Source: Paenibacillus pabuli (GTDB lineage: Bacteria; Bacillota; Bacilli; Paenibacillales; Paenibacillaceae). Taken from it: a stretch of DNA of 64,000 bases. The position numbers and the translations under genes were made by a program. The stretch is taken from positions 1,116,001-1,180,000 of the forward strand of contig NZ_JBDOIO010000003.1 of NCBI RefSeq assembly GCF_039831995.1, in the 5' to 3' direction. Shown piece by piece: positions 17,639-27,146 of this stretch (the first letter of the stretch is position 1; every line of letters starts with the position of its first letter). The notes beneath the pieces are model-generated. The model did no database searches. It was not told where the DNA came from and saw only the letters and a program-made list of their open reading frames with translations.

Positions 17639-18780
17639 GCGCCCCCTGCTCCCCGCATCTCCATTTCAATACTGGCCAGCAGGAATGGTGCTACTCCCAT
17701 TTGGGCATCGCTGACGATCTGTTCGCTAATATAGTAGGCATAAGAACCGTCACGATATTTCTTGCCCCCAAGTCCAGCCCCATGACAAATGCGATGCAGG
17801 TGAACCCCTTGTTCATCCTCCGTGACAAAGTGTTTGAGAATAGCGGCATACGCCCGATCAACGACTTTCCGATCCAGTTCAGCCAAATAATGCAGACGCT
17901 GGCCCTTGGCGAGGGCATAGGTCAGCATGCACGAAGCCGACGCTTCCAGATAGTTGCCTTCCCTGCCGTTCTGGTCCATGACTTGATACCACAGCCCGCT
18001 CTCCTGATCCTGGGCATGGGCAATCGCATAGGCCATCCTCTCAAAGATACCCATGATCTGGCCGCGCTGAGGATGATCGATTGGGAAATGCTCCAATGCA
18101 TCCACTACCGCCATCGCATACCACCCCATCGCCCTGCCCCAAATGTGAAACGATTGCCCCGTGTCTTTGTCGCACCAGCGCTGCTCCCTGCTCTCATCCC
18201 ATGCATGGCGCAGCAGACCGGTTCGCGGATCCCGGGTCTTCCGCTCAATCAGCAGGATCTGGCGCGCGACTTCGTCGAAGCTCTCAGGGTGATCGAACAC
18301 ACGGCCGTATTCGGCCAGAAACGGAGAGGACATATAGATCCCGTCGAGCCACATCTGAAAAGGGTATATTTTCTTGTGCCAGAATCCGCCCTCACTGGTT
18401 CGAGGCTGCCCTTTCAGTTGGGCAACCAACCGCAGGATCGCTTGATGGTATTTCTCTTCGCCCGTTTGCTTCCACAAGGAGAAGAGATTTTTGCCTTCAT
18501 TGATCATGTCTAGGTTGTAATCCTCAAGTTGGTAGTTCCTGATGATGCCATCGCTATCAATCAGTCCATCCATATGATGGAGAACCAATTCACTATATCG
18601 AGGTTCACTGTTCCATACTGCAGCACGTTCCAGGGCCAGAAGCGTCATCCCGGCAACGTACCCCCATTTTCCCGCAATTTTGGGGTGATTGCCATCCCGG
18701 CATTCGGAGACCAGCGTATCCGCAATTTTGGCAGACATTCTACGATTCTGTGTAGAGACCTTTGTTAACGTTTCAACCAA
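17635..18780 (-). CDS. GH105 unsaturated uronyl hydrolase, second copy
   Basis: 381 aa from a TTG at 18780 with AAGGAGG 7 bases upstream. It is a paralogue of 3338-4483. Shared segments include PRTSEGGFWHK at 127-137 and MWLDGIYMSSP, which contains Asp146 at the catalytic Asp143 position of YteR. RNYQLEDYNLD near 81-91 replaces RGYRQDEHNID of the first copy. The stop overlaps the GH95 start by four bases. It probably removes the terminal unsaturated uronic acid from imported oligosaccharides. Divergence from the first copy suggests a different substrate (rhamnogalacturonan versus other unsaturated uronides), which is inferred. Confidence 0.87.
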   Translation of the reverse strand: MVETLTKVSTQNRRMSAKIADTLVSECRDGNHPKIAGKWGYVAGMTLLALERAAVWNSEPRYSELVLHHMDGLIDSDGIIRNYQLEDYNLDMINEGKNLFSLWKQTGEEKYHQAILRLVAQLKGQPRTSEGGFWHKKIYPFQMWLDGIYMSSPFLAEYGRVFDHPESFDEVARQILLIERKTRDPRTGLLRHAWDESREQRWCDKDTGQSFHIWGRAMGWYAMAVVDALEHFPIDHPQRGQIMGIFERMAYAIAHAQDQESGLWYQVMDQNGREGNYLEASASCMLTYALAKGQRLHYLAELDRKVVDRAYAAILKHFVTEDEQGVHLHRICHGAGLGGKKYRDGSYAYYISEQIVSDAQMGVAPFLLASIEMEMRGAGGA

Positions 18781-18854
18781 CGTAATCCCTCCTTAGTCAT
18801 TGCTCTCGTCAAACCAGACTTCCCGGAGTCTAATAAAAAGATCACCTTATCAGA

Positions 18855-20912
18855 TCAGGTTAGGGGATGAAGACCTTCCCATTGAACTGACCAGCTCCCG
18901 TCCTGTGGAAATCCTGGATTGTTTCCGCCTTCCTCGCCGCTCCATCCGGCAGCCATCATCGCTACTGCAGTTAACAGTCCACCATTTCCAGGCAGATACG
19001 CCCATAATCCCGGCCTTTGGTAATTGTGTCCATTGGGCAAATAGGTGTTTTTGGTGGCATCCATCAATAAAAAGTCGACGGCCAGCTCAGGTTCTCCCAG
19101 CCTCGCCGCAGTCATGGCACACATCGGAAAGTCCCATCCCCATGCGGAGTCCCAATCCCAGCATTCTTTCACTTTGAGAAGTGTATTTTTCATAATTTTG
19201 TTGTCGATGAGCGTTCCGGGAAGCAGGCCGAGCGCACCGAGCATGGAAGGATGATCATGGTTCTTAGCAGTGAAAGTGTCAGGACAATTCTCGTGCGCAA
19301 GATAAAATCCATTCTGATGTTTTGGACATGCCATATGAGCCGCAACCTTTCTCCAATCCGGATTCGCAGGCCGCTCCAGCCGCTCGGCCCACATAGCGGC
19401 AATTTCCAGGCCGAATTTCCAGTATTCCAGCTCGTATGGCGGATTCAGACTTTCGTCCATCGCATGATTCTCCTGAGCCGGAATCAGGGGTGGTCCGAGT
19501 ACGTACGCTTCTCTTTCGGCATCCCAGTGAGCAAAGGAAACCATGAAATCAGCCGCTTCAAATACGATGTCCTTATACAGTTCCAGTACAGATCGGTCCG
19601 GCTGGGCCAAATAACACATCTCGGCAAGTGCCATCGGATGAGGTTGCTGCCAGATCAACCCTGGCGCTACCGGTGACGGGCTCTGCTCACCGTTATATCC
19701 GACCATTTTGGGCCAGCGCGCACCAGCATATCCCTGTGAACGAGCCAGTTCACGAGCCTTGGGTAAAATGGTGATATACCACTCCATACTCCGGCGAAGC
19801 AGATCTGCTCGATTCCATAGGGAAAAATGGGCAGCATGCCACCAGTGCATTTCCAGATGCATTTTCCCGAACCAGCTGTTATACATATAGCCCGTTTCCT
19901 GAGGCGGCATGGAGCCACCACTGTGCACGGCACACAGGAACTGGGACAGGACAATCCGTCGCTCCAGTTCTGCCGCTCGGGGGTCTTTACTTCCGGATAG
20001 ATCCATGGCTGCTCCACTGTTCCAGAACTGCTCCCAGTGTTCCGAGCTTGCGTGAAATACGGCTTCTGCTGGTTGAGCTGATGGGTTCGACGCAGCAAAA
20101 GCAACACTACAAGACCAGCTATCTGATTGCTGCAATGCTTCAGGAATAAGCGTGAACTCATGTGCTCCGGTTTGCTCCAGACGCCCCTCGTCCCAGATCC
20201 ACCTCACTCCATATTCGTCTTCATCCAATATCCGTTTCAGTGAAGCTGAAACCGAATCGGTCGCCATTAACTCGGTGCGGTGTCTGCTGTCCTGTTCCCA
20301 ATCGGGAAAAACGGACTTGGACCAGCTCCGATGTGTCATATCAGGACAGGGGAAAACAAGGAACAAATGCAGACGCCCCTTGCGGATTAATTCTGAATGT
20401 ACACGAATGCCTAGGCCATCCTGCTCGGGATCACAGGCAGTCTCCACCTGGACCTTGACTCCATCTACGGTGAACTCACTGTGAAGTGTACCTGTCCACA
20501 GATTGAGTTCCTGGCGTACTGGATTCACATGTGACATATCAACTTCTTGTCCGTCTTCTTTCAGTATCCGAAACGCCAGGCGCCCCAGTTGAAGTCGATG
20601 TGGATTCTGCCGCAGCCAGTGATAGGCATCTTCTCGATTCTCAGGTTTCATGGGATAAGCCACTTTACGTCCATATGTTTCAAACGGCTGGTAGACGATA
20701 TCCTGATCACCGAAAACTTCATGACCTCCGGTATAATGCCACCCCCAGTTGGACTGCGTGCCAAGCGGGATTTCGTACGCCTCCGGAAAGGTCTGAAGGC
20801 CGGTAAAATCAGCACTAAAGGCAAATTCACCGTTGCCGACAGACAAAGGAGACCTGGGCTCAAGCTGGGTCAACACCGGATGGTTTCGAGTGACAATCGT
20901 TTTACGGTTCAT
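18855..20912 (-). CDS. Six-hairpin glycosidase-like protein of unknown specificity
   Basis: 685 aa. The ATG is preceded by GGAGGAAC. The N-terminal third is beta-rich (SPLSVGNGEFAFSADFTGLQT near 22-42). The C-terminal half looks like an (alpha/alpha)6 barrel with aromatic-rich segments: HLEMHWWHAAHFSLWNRADL near 365, LEYWKFGLEIAAMWAERL near 510 and WDWDSAWGWDFPMCA near 600. The layout recalls GH65/GH95-type enzymes but I could not place it in a named family. No signal peptide is present. It begins the enzyme part of the operon followed by GH105 and GH95, so an intracellular glycoside hydrolase or phosphorylase acting on the same oligosaccharide is the reasonable inference. Acid residues in the barrel are candidates for catalysis, not assigned here. 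Confidence 0.6.
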   Translation of the reverse strand: MNRKTIVTRNHPVLTQLEPRSPLSVGNGEFAFSADFTGLQTFPEAYEIPLGTQSNWGWHYTGGHEVFGDQDIVYQPFETYGRKVAYPMKPENREDAYHWLRQNPHRLQLGRLAFRILKEDGQEVDMSHVNPVRQELNLWTGTLHSEFTVDGVKVQVETACDPEQDGLGIRVHSELIRKGRLHLFLVFPCPDMTHRSWSKSVFPDWEQDSRHRTELMATDSVSASLKRILDEDEYGVRWIWDEGRLEQTGAHEFTLIPEALQQSDSWSCSVAFAASNPSAQPAEAVFHASSEHWEQFWNSGAAMDLSGSKDPRAAELERRIVLSQFLCAVHSGGSMPPQETGYMYNSWFGKMHLEMHWWHAAHFSLWNRADLLRRSMEWYITILPKARELARSQGYAGARWPKMVGYNGEQSPSPVAPGLIWQQPHPMALAEMCYLAQPDRSVLELYKDIVFEAADFMVSFAHWDAEREAYVLGPPLIPAQENHAMDESLNPPYELEYWKFGLEIAAMWAERLERPANPDWRKVAAHMACPKHQNGFYLAHENCPDTFTAKNHDHPSMLGALGLLPGTLIDNKIMKNTLLKVKECWDWDSAWGWDFPMCAMTAARLGEPELAVDFLLMDATKNTYLPNGHNYQRPGLWAYLPGNGGLLTAVAMMAAGWSGEEGGNNPGFPQDGSWSVQWEGLHPLT

Positions 20913-20950
20913 TTTAAGCTGTTCCTCCTTCTCTTGATTCGGATGGGAGA

Positions 20951-23242
20951 CTAAGATTCCAACAAGGAATCCCTGCGGGCCCGCATCATCTCCCTGTATT
21001 TTCCCGGTGTAATATCCTTGGTTTTGCGATATACGCGAATAAAACTATTCTCATGCTGATATCCCACCATGGAAGCGATTTCAGATATTCGGTAGTCGGT
21101 ATCCTGCAGGAGCTCACAAGCCCGCTCCATACGCAGCTTCGTAAAGTAACCATGAATGGTGTCGTTCATTTCCTGCTTGAACAGCTGACTTGCCAAACTG
21201 GAACCGATACCCGCATACTCAGCAATGTCCTGAATGCTAACCGGGTCCTCCAGGTGATCATTCATGAATGCAATCATCGTTTGGCAAACGATATAATCCT
21301 TCCTGAGCTGCATGCTGTCATACCATGCTGCCAACGCTTCTGCCTCATTGCGCAGCAGTGAACACGCAGACTCCTGATTCATCGTCCGCAAACCGGAAAC
21401 ACGGAACCCGCATCCCCCAGTATCCCGTTTCATGCGTATTCCTTCCAGCGTCTCCGCTACAGATTCGAGAAAGGATATCGCCGAGGACGGGTGCCACCGT
21501 TCGATCCTCATGCGGCTAAATGCTTTATCCATGATTCTGATGGCCTCTTCACCGCTGCCGGCTTCGATCGTTTCAGTCAATTGGGACATAAGTTCATTTT
21601 CCTCTGTACGTTCAGGTTTTTGGTAACCAGAAATGTCCTCAAACCGAATCACTTGTTCATATCCGCGGTACAATCTGAAACCCAAAGCGCTGTCCGCTTG
21701 CTGCATCGCCTGTTGAAGTTCCTTGAATCCGTCGTGGTCCTCGCTTACGCCTGCCGAGACCTGGAACTTGAGCAGTTTCGGAATCATCCTCAGTGCTTCA
21801 CCAATCGAAGTGGATGCATTCATATCTCTGCCGGGATCAAGTGGCTGCAGCAAGACTAACAATCGGTCCCTGCCGAGATCTGCAGATATGAGACGCCACT
21901 CCCCTGATAGCAGTTCTGCAATGATATTGGCAATGGCAAATTTCAAAAGGGATTGATCCGACTTCTTAAACCTTTCACACCAGGCGTGATAATCATCAAT
22001 AGACAACATTGCAACTGTCAGCGGACTATCACTCCATTCCTTGAAGTATCGGTTCCACTTTTCACCGATTTCACGATAACCCGTCATGTGTCCCGCATAA
22101 ATATCAGTCAGAAATTTGGAAGACGCTTCAGGAAGTGTTTGTCTGAGATTAATGGCTTGCTGTGCATGATCCGTCAGCAGCTGTCCTGTTATTTTCTCGA
22201 GATCAATCAGCTCTGGACTGATGTGTTGACGATCATACCCGCTAAGCAGTTGTCTCATCCGTTTCACCGGTTTAAAGGCTGCCCTGTTATAAAAAGCAAT
22301 CGTGGCGGCTCCTGCGGCAAGTGCCAATAGTGAAACCAAGAACACAATGTTTCTAATTTTCTGGGCATTGGCCAGTAAACTTTCCTGGGAAATAATTGAA
22401 AGATAACGCCAACCTGTATACGGGGACATCGTCTGTGAAGCGAGCAGCAATTGACCCTCATGCTTGAACTCGCCAAGCTTTTCTCCTTCCAGATTCGCGA
22501 GAACCTGTGCCACCGCTTCCTCTCCAACTGGATAATTACCAAGATCATACAATGGCTTATTGTCAGCATCCAGAATGAAACGATGATTATCGAGATCAGA
22601 GACGGAAGAAAGAAGCATGTGCTTGAACATTTGATCCGCTTTAAAATTGATGGCAATGATCCCTTTCAGTTCACCCGCGAGCATAATCTTGCGATAAAGT
22701 GTAATCTGGGAGGAGGGAATGCCCGAGCCTGCGGCAATCTCCCGCTGCTTCACCAGCATGGGCCGATCATCTAATTCGGCTGTCACCCCTACCCATCCTG
22801 AATCGGGAAAATTGGCTTTGCTTGAACTATACCCCTGAGGAAAAGCGACTATGCTATCCCTTTCCATATCATAGATGTAAGCGCTCTTAATAAAGGGGGT
22901 GCTGCTAATTAGGGTTTCCAGAAACTGAACCAATTCCGTGACGTTACGGTATGATCCCTGCACCTCACTCGTGAGAAATTTATACACATGATTATTGAGC
23001 GCAATTTTCACGGCGATCTGGTCGCTTTCCCGTATGACTTCATCAATATCATTCATGCTGATGCGCAGCATCTGGTGCTGCGGTTCACTGAGCTCCTGCT
23101 GTAATACTGACTTGGCTGAATAATACGTTGTCATGCCTACTGCGATAATAATCATGAAGACAACGATGGTCAAAATAAGCAGCAGCCGGGTCTGGGTATT
23201 GGTGAAATTGAATTTTAACCACTTCAAAAAGGAAAGGGTCAC
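20951..23242 (-). CDS. Membrane-bound AraC-family regulator, second copy
   Basis: 763 aa from a GTG at 23242, chosen because AAGGTGGGAG sits 6 bases upstream. A TTG 24 bases earlier lacks such a site. A membrane segment at about 19-40 and another near 295-315 enclose an extracellular Cache-like sensor. The C-terminal AraC module has SIQDIAEYAGIGSSLASQLF, then ISEIASMVGYQHENSFIRVY. It lies within the minus-strand locus, 38 bases before the six-hairpin gene and downstream of the oxidoreductase, so it is probably co-transcribed with the genes it controls. Same architecture as 8349-10592 but diverged, which fits a different ligand. Confidence 0.85.
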   Translation of the reverse strand: MTLSFLKWLKFNFTNTQTRLLLILTIVVFMIIIAVGMTTYYSAKSVLQQELSEPQHQMLRISMNDIDEVIRESDQIAVKIALNNHVYKFLTSEVQGSYRNVTELVQFLETLISSTPFIKSAYIYDMERDSIVAFPQGYSSSKANFPDSGWVGVTAELDDRPMLVKQREIAAGSGIPSSQITLYRKIMLAGELKGIIAINFKADQMFKHMLLSSVSDLDNHRFILDADNKPLYDLGNYPVGEEAVAQVLANLEGEKLGEFKHEGQLLLASQTMSPYTGWRYLSIISQESLLANAQKIRNIVFLVSLLALAAGAATIAFYNRAAFKPVKRMRQLLSGYDRQHISPELIDLEKITGQLLTDHAQQAINLRQTLPEASSKFLTDIYAGHMTGYREIGEKWNRYFKEWSDSPLTVAMLSIDDYHAWCERFKKSDQSLLKFAIANIIAELLSGEWRLISADLGRDRLLVLLQPLDPGRDMNASTSIGEALRMIPKLLKFQVSAGVSEDHDGFKELQQAMQQADSALGFRLYRGYEQVIRFEDISGYQKPERTEENELMSQLTETIEAGSGEEAIRIMDKAFSRMRIERWHPSSAISFLESVAETLEGIRMKRDTGGCGFRVSGLRTMNQESACSLLRNEAEALAAWYDSMQLRKDYIVCQTMIAFMNDHLEDPVSIQDIAEYAGIGSSLASQLFKQEMNDTIHGYFTKLRMERACELLQDTDYRISEIASMVGYQHENSFIRVYRKTKDITPGKYREMMRARRDSLLES

Positions 23243-23402
23243 AGTTATCTCCCACCTTATGTGCAATATACCGCAATTATACAGTTTCGACCTGCCCGGT
23301 GCGACCCGGCCTTAGAGCCTATTTTGACTTCTTCGTGCATTTCGATCTCCTACTAGCCCGCTGTTTGGGCTGTTTTCGCCATCATTTAATGTAATTAAAT
23401 GT

Positions 23403-24725
23403 TCACTCGCTTGTCGCATTCTGCATAGACACCGTATTTCCCCAGCCGCCAAGCACAGCTTCTATGGATATGGGACGGTGCTCGGCGACTGAACGCCAGA
23501 CGGCTTCTCCTGCAGCGACGGAGTAAGCTCCATCCACCGCCCCGGAGAGAATCCGGAAAGGACGATGTTGATCTTCTCCAAGAAAAATATCCTCCAGCAG
23601 TAACGGATCCCCTCCACCATGTCCGCCTTCCCGATGTACGACATGTATGGTTTCTTTGGAACCAAACAGGGGAAAATAGTCGATGGTCTGAACCGGAGTT
23701 GGAAAAGGTGTACGTGCAGGCATATGATATTCAAGTGTTTCCAGACGCCCTTTCGTACCGTTCACGGCCAGCCGATAGCCTTCATAAGGAAGGGAAAAAT
23801 TGACCGAATAACTCATGAGTGCCCCGCCACTATATCTCACAGATGCGGTATACGTATCTTCAATCTTGATGGTGGAATCAAAGATGCATTGATCCGGACG
23901 GTATGATGTGTATGGAAAATTTGTGGTTGAACCTAGCAGGTTCAGATGGTCATCCGGAACGCGGATCTGCCGGCTGCGCGGTGTCCAACGGGAGTAGTAC
24001 GCACAATCTTCCGAAACATTACACGTACGGCAATGCCGCCCATCTTCACGTGCGGGATTCAACTCGCCATCTGCACCGTAATAGTTCAGTGCTCCATAAG
24101 CAAAGACTTCCACCGGCTTTTGGTTAATCCACCACTGAACCAGGTCAAAATGATGGGTGCTTTTGTGCACGGACAGTCCACCCGAATAAGACCGTTCACG
24201 ATTCCAGCGTTTGAAATAGCTAGAACCGTGATGTGTATCAATATACCAATTGAGATCAATGGAAGTGACTCGGCCAATTTTGCCTTCCTGTATCATTTCC
24301 TTGATCCGCATATGAATGGGCATATATCGATAGTTAAACGTAACAATGACTTTTCCCTGACTCGCTGCTTCAGCATCCAGTATGCGTCTGGCGTCCGCTC
24401 CGGTCGTTGCCATCGGTTTTTCGGTAATTACGTCCAAATCCCGCTCCAGTGCAGCGGTAATATAATGGACATGAGTATCATCCCTGCCGGCGACAATAAT
24501 GCAATCCGGCTTGGTATCCTCCACCATGACAGCAAAATCAGCAGCTCCATATACTGCAACTTCGGAGTGATCCGGAAAGCGCGCACGATAGGCTTCGAAA
24601 CGTACGGGATCCGTATCCAGCAGTGCCACGATCTCCGAATTGTGAGTGAACAACTCATGTATAGGCTTGGCGAACTGCCCCAGAGCTCTGCCGCTCACTC
24701 CGCATATAGCATATCTTTTTTTCAC
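23403..24725 (-). CDS. Gfo/Idh/MocA-family NAD(P)-dependent oxidoreductase
   Basis: 440 aa from a GTG overlapping the TGA of the binding-protein gene (GTGA). The N-terminus KRYAICGVSGRALGQF is a variant Rossmann glycine loop, VITEKPMATT near 92-101 holds the conserved EKP with the catalytic-region Lys, and the C-terminal beta-sheet domain follows. A small cysteine group (CRTCNVSEDC near 240) resembles that of a Gfo/Idh/MocA subgroup. Members oxidise or epimerise sugars or inositols, and some do redox-assisted glycoside cleavage. Position between the transporter and the hydrolases suggests action on the imported sugar. Substrate unknown. Confidence 0.82.
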   Translation of the reverse strand: MKKRYAICGVSGRALGQFAKPIHELFTHNSEIVALLDTDPVRFEAYRARFPDHSEVAVYGAADFAVMVEDTKPDCIIVAGRDDTHVHYITAALERDLDVITEKPMATTGADARRILDAEAASQGKVIVTFNYRYMPIHMRIKEMIQEGKIGRVTSIDLNWYIDTHHGSSYFKRWNRERSYSGGLSVHKSTHHFDLVQWWINQKPVEVFAYGALNYYGADGELNPAREDGRHCRTCNVSEDCAYYSRWTPRSRQIRVPDDHLNLLGSTTNFPYTSYRPDQCIFDSTIKIEDTYTASVRYSGGALMSYSVNFSLPYEGYRLAVNGTKGRLETLEYHMPARTPFPTPVQTIDYFPLFGSKETIHVVHREGGHGGGDPLLLEDIFLGEDQHRPFRILSGAVDGAYSVAAGEAVWRSVAEHRPISIEAVLGGWGNTVSMQNATSE

Positions 24726-26254
24726 TTTTTCACCTTCTCATACCATTCCTGGACCCGCTGGGTGACCACTTCGCCTCCAGAAGCATTCCATTTCTTCACG
24801 TATTCATCATAAGCCTCCAGAGGCAGCTCTCCGATGACGATCTTGGTTAATACTTCCTGAAACAGCTTGTGTGACTGGATATCAGGGAAGCCTTCATACA
24901 CGGAAGCCGGAAGACCATCACCCGCAATTTGCCGGGCATCGGCTGTGCTGACAACGAACATGTCTTTTACCATCTGCTGCTGGTCCTCAGGATAAGTCTC
25001 TTCAATACGTTTGTTCATGTCCTCAGCAGTCGTCAAGTTTTTCATGCCCAAGGCAAGCGGTTTGTTGTCTGCAGGCGGAAGAATGACTTTGCGTCCGTCT
25101 TTGACTTCATGCTGCTCCCCTTCCAGCCCGAAACGGACAAATTCATCATTTTCAGGGTTGTAAAAGAAATCAAGCAGCTTCAAGGCATTGGGGGCATTAT
25201 CCTGCTTCGCAGCCGGAATCATCCATTCCGGTTCACCCATACTCTTCTGCGTCACGAAAGCTTCGAAGCCTTCGGCTTGTGGCAGCGGCATCGCTGCGAT
25301 ATAGGCATCTGGTGCCTGTGTCAACATGGCATTCAGACGATCGCGGACATTTGCAGGCAAATGGTACCAGCTTCCCACCAGGTTATTGTTAATTTTTGCT
25401 TGCCATACTTCTCCTTTGTTCAAAAACGTTTCATTATCGAGCAGTTTTTCTTCATACAGCATCCGGATGAACTTGATTGCCTCTCTCATGTTATCCGTTG
25501 TCCCGGCATACTGGATCTTGCCGTTGTATTCGTCCCATTCCGGATATCCTTCCCACATGGCTACTCCGTACATGGCAAACAGATGGTCCATCCACCTTCC
25601 GAATTCCCTTCCGCTTGTGGGCAGTTCATCTGCTTTTCCATTGCCGTTCGGGTCCTTGTCACGGAAGGCTCTGAGCATTTCAACATATTCATCAACGGTT
25701 GCCGGCATTTCCATCCCTACCTTATCCAGCCAGTCCTTGCGAATCAAAGGTGCCCGTTCCGGAACAAGAAATACTTTAGGTACATAATAAATTTTGCCGT
25801 CGGGAGAAGCTGAACGAACGATATCCCAGGCTTCCTGGGGAATACTCTCCCAGACATGCGGAGCATATTCAGGCAGCAGATCATCCAGCGGCAGCGCTCC
25901 ACCTTGTTGAATCAACGTTTGTTCCACGCCTCCGATCGGGCGGAGAATATCCGGCAGCTCATCTGACGCGATCATCAGGTTTAGATATTCCGATGGTTCC
26001 GAGCCAGGAGGAGTCGTAATCAGCTCATATTGAACACCCGTCTTATCAGCAACATATTTCACATGTGGATCATCAGCTGCAGGCATGCTCCCGATACCCA
26101 TATGACTCTTGAATACTTTCACGATCGGAATACCGGAGCTCCCTTCGGCAGAACCGCTCCCTGAATCGCTAGTGTTGGAACTGCAGCCGGCGACTACCAG
26201 CATGGCCATACTAAGCACAATCGGTACAAACTTTTGGGTCAGTCGTCTTCTCAT
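24722..26254 (-). CDS. Sugar ABC transporter substrate-binding lipoprotein (LplA type), second locus
   Basis: 510 aa with signal MRRRLTQKFVPIVLSMAMLV and lipobox VAGC-S, so it should be lipid-anchored outside the membrane. After a Ser/Gly-rich linker the protein matches the CUT1 LplA family, with DKDPNGNGKADELPTS near 200. The start follows GGGGATGATTCC. It is third in the order LplB, LplC, binding protein, oxidoreductase. Sequence differs clearly from the binding protein at 4515-6014, so a different oligosaccharide is likely. Confidence 0.87.
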   Translation of the reverse strand: MRRRLTQKFVPIVLSMAMLVVAGCSSNTSDSGSGSAEGSSGIPIVKVFKSHMGIGSMPAADDPHVKYVADKTGVQYELITTPPGSEPSEYLNLMIASDELPDILRPIGGVEQTLIQQGGALPLDDLLPEYAPHVWESIPQEAWDIVRSASPDGKIYYVPKVFLVPERAPLIRKDWLDKVGMEMPATVDEYVEMLRAFRDKDPNGNGKADELPTSGREFGRWMDHLFAMYGVAMWEGYPEWDEYNGKIQYAGTTDNMREAIKFIRMLYEEKLLDNETFLNKGEVWQAKINNNLVGSWYHLPANVRDRLNAMLTQAPDAYIAAMPLPQAEGFEAFVTQKSMGEPEWMIPAAKQDNAPNALKLLDFFYNPENDEFVRFGLEGEQHEVKDGRKVILPPADNKPLALGMKNLTTAEDMNKRIEETYPEDQQQMVKDMFVVSTADARQIAGDGLPASVYEGFPDIQSHKLFQEVLTKIVIGELPLEAYDEYVKKWNASGGEVVTQRVQEWYEKVKK

Positions 26255-26276
26255 GGAATCATCCCCTTGGTCATAA

Positions 26277-27146
26277 TTATTCTTTCAGCGATCCAAGCAG
26301 CGAACCTTTGACAAAATATTTCTGTAAATAAGGATACACCAAAATAATGGGAACGCTTGCAAAAAGAATCGTCGCTGCTTTCAATGTGGTGGTGTTGAAG
26401 TCGTAATCATCCAGGAACATATTGACCTGCGCGAGTTCTTCCGGACTGGTTAAATAGGCACGCAGCTTCATCTGAAGCGGCCACAGATCAGGATCCCGAA
26501 CGAAGAGTACAGCCCGTTGAAATGTGTTCCAGTAACCTACGGCATAGAACAGACTGACTGTGGCAAGAACCGGTTTGGACAGCGGCAGATAAATCTGGAA
26601 CAGGATTCGAAAATCGTGGCAGCCATCGATCCGGGCAGTATCATCCAGTTCCTTCGGCAAGTTCATGAAGAATGTACGCAGAATGACCATGTTGAACGTA
26701 CCGATGACCCCCGGAATAATCAGTGCCCATATGGAATTCATCATACCCAGCTCTCTGACTGTCAGGAAGAAAGGTATCATCGGTGCATTGAAGATCATCG
26801 TGATGACAATCCCGAGCATCACCTGTTTGCGAATCAGAAACTCCTTGCGTGATAGCGGGAATGCGGTCAGCACGGAAAAGAGCATACTCAGCGCCGTCCC
26901 TGCCACCGTTATGAATACGGTTACACCAAAAGATTGCCAAAGACCCGAACTCTGTAAAATATGTTTCCAGGAAGCCATCGTAAAGCCAACCGGCCACAGA
27001 AAAACTTCCTTGGAATCGGCGGCAACCGGTGAACTCAGGGATACAGCGAGCAGATGAAGCAATGGCAGGATCATGGTTAAGGCCGCAGCTGTCAGGAAGG
27101 CATAATTGGCGGCTTGAAAGCATTTTTCACCAAAGGTTTGTTTCAT
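26277..27146 (-). CDS. ABC sugar transporter permease, LplC type, second locus
   Basis: 289 aa from the ATG at 27146, which shares one base with the TGA of the upstream permease (TGATG) and has GGAGGG 9 bases upstream. Two in-frame GTG codons just before are alternative starts. Six membrane segments are expected, the EAA loop is ELDDTARIDGCHDFRILFQI near 172-191, and the C-terminus reads KYFVKGSLLGSLKE. It forms a heterodimer with the product of 27146-28105. Confidence 0.88.
   Translation of the reverse strand: MKQTFGEKCFQAANYAFLTAAALTMILPLLHLLAVSLSSPVAADSKEVFLWPVGFTMASWKHILQSSGLWQSFGVTVFITVAGTALSMLFSVLTAFPLSRKEFLIRKQVMLGIVITMIFNAPMIPFFLTVRELGMMNSIWALIIPGVIGTFNMVILRTFFMNLPKELDDTARIDGCHDFRILFQIYLPLSKPVLATVSLFYAVGYWNTFQRAVLFVRDPDLWPLQMKLRAYLTSPEELAQVNMFLDDYDFNTTTLKAATILFASVPIILVYPYLQKYFVKGSLLGSLKE

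Noticed and set aside
17566..18513. 315-codon plus frame opposite the second GH105 gene
   Set aside because: Antisense shadow in GC-richer coding DNA; no start signal and no family resemblance.
23355..23371. Hairpin AGCCC / GGGCT with a plus-strand T tract after the oxidoreductase gene
   Set aside because: Short stem, and the T tract is in the wrong orientation for the minus-strand genes, so I did not call it a terminator.
24929..25813. 294-codon plus frame opposite the second binding-protein gene
   Set aside because: Long but antisense to a well-supported gene, with no recognisable domain and hydrophobic, cysteine/phenylalanine-rich content typical of complement translation.
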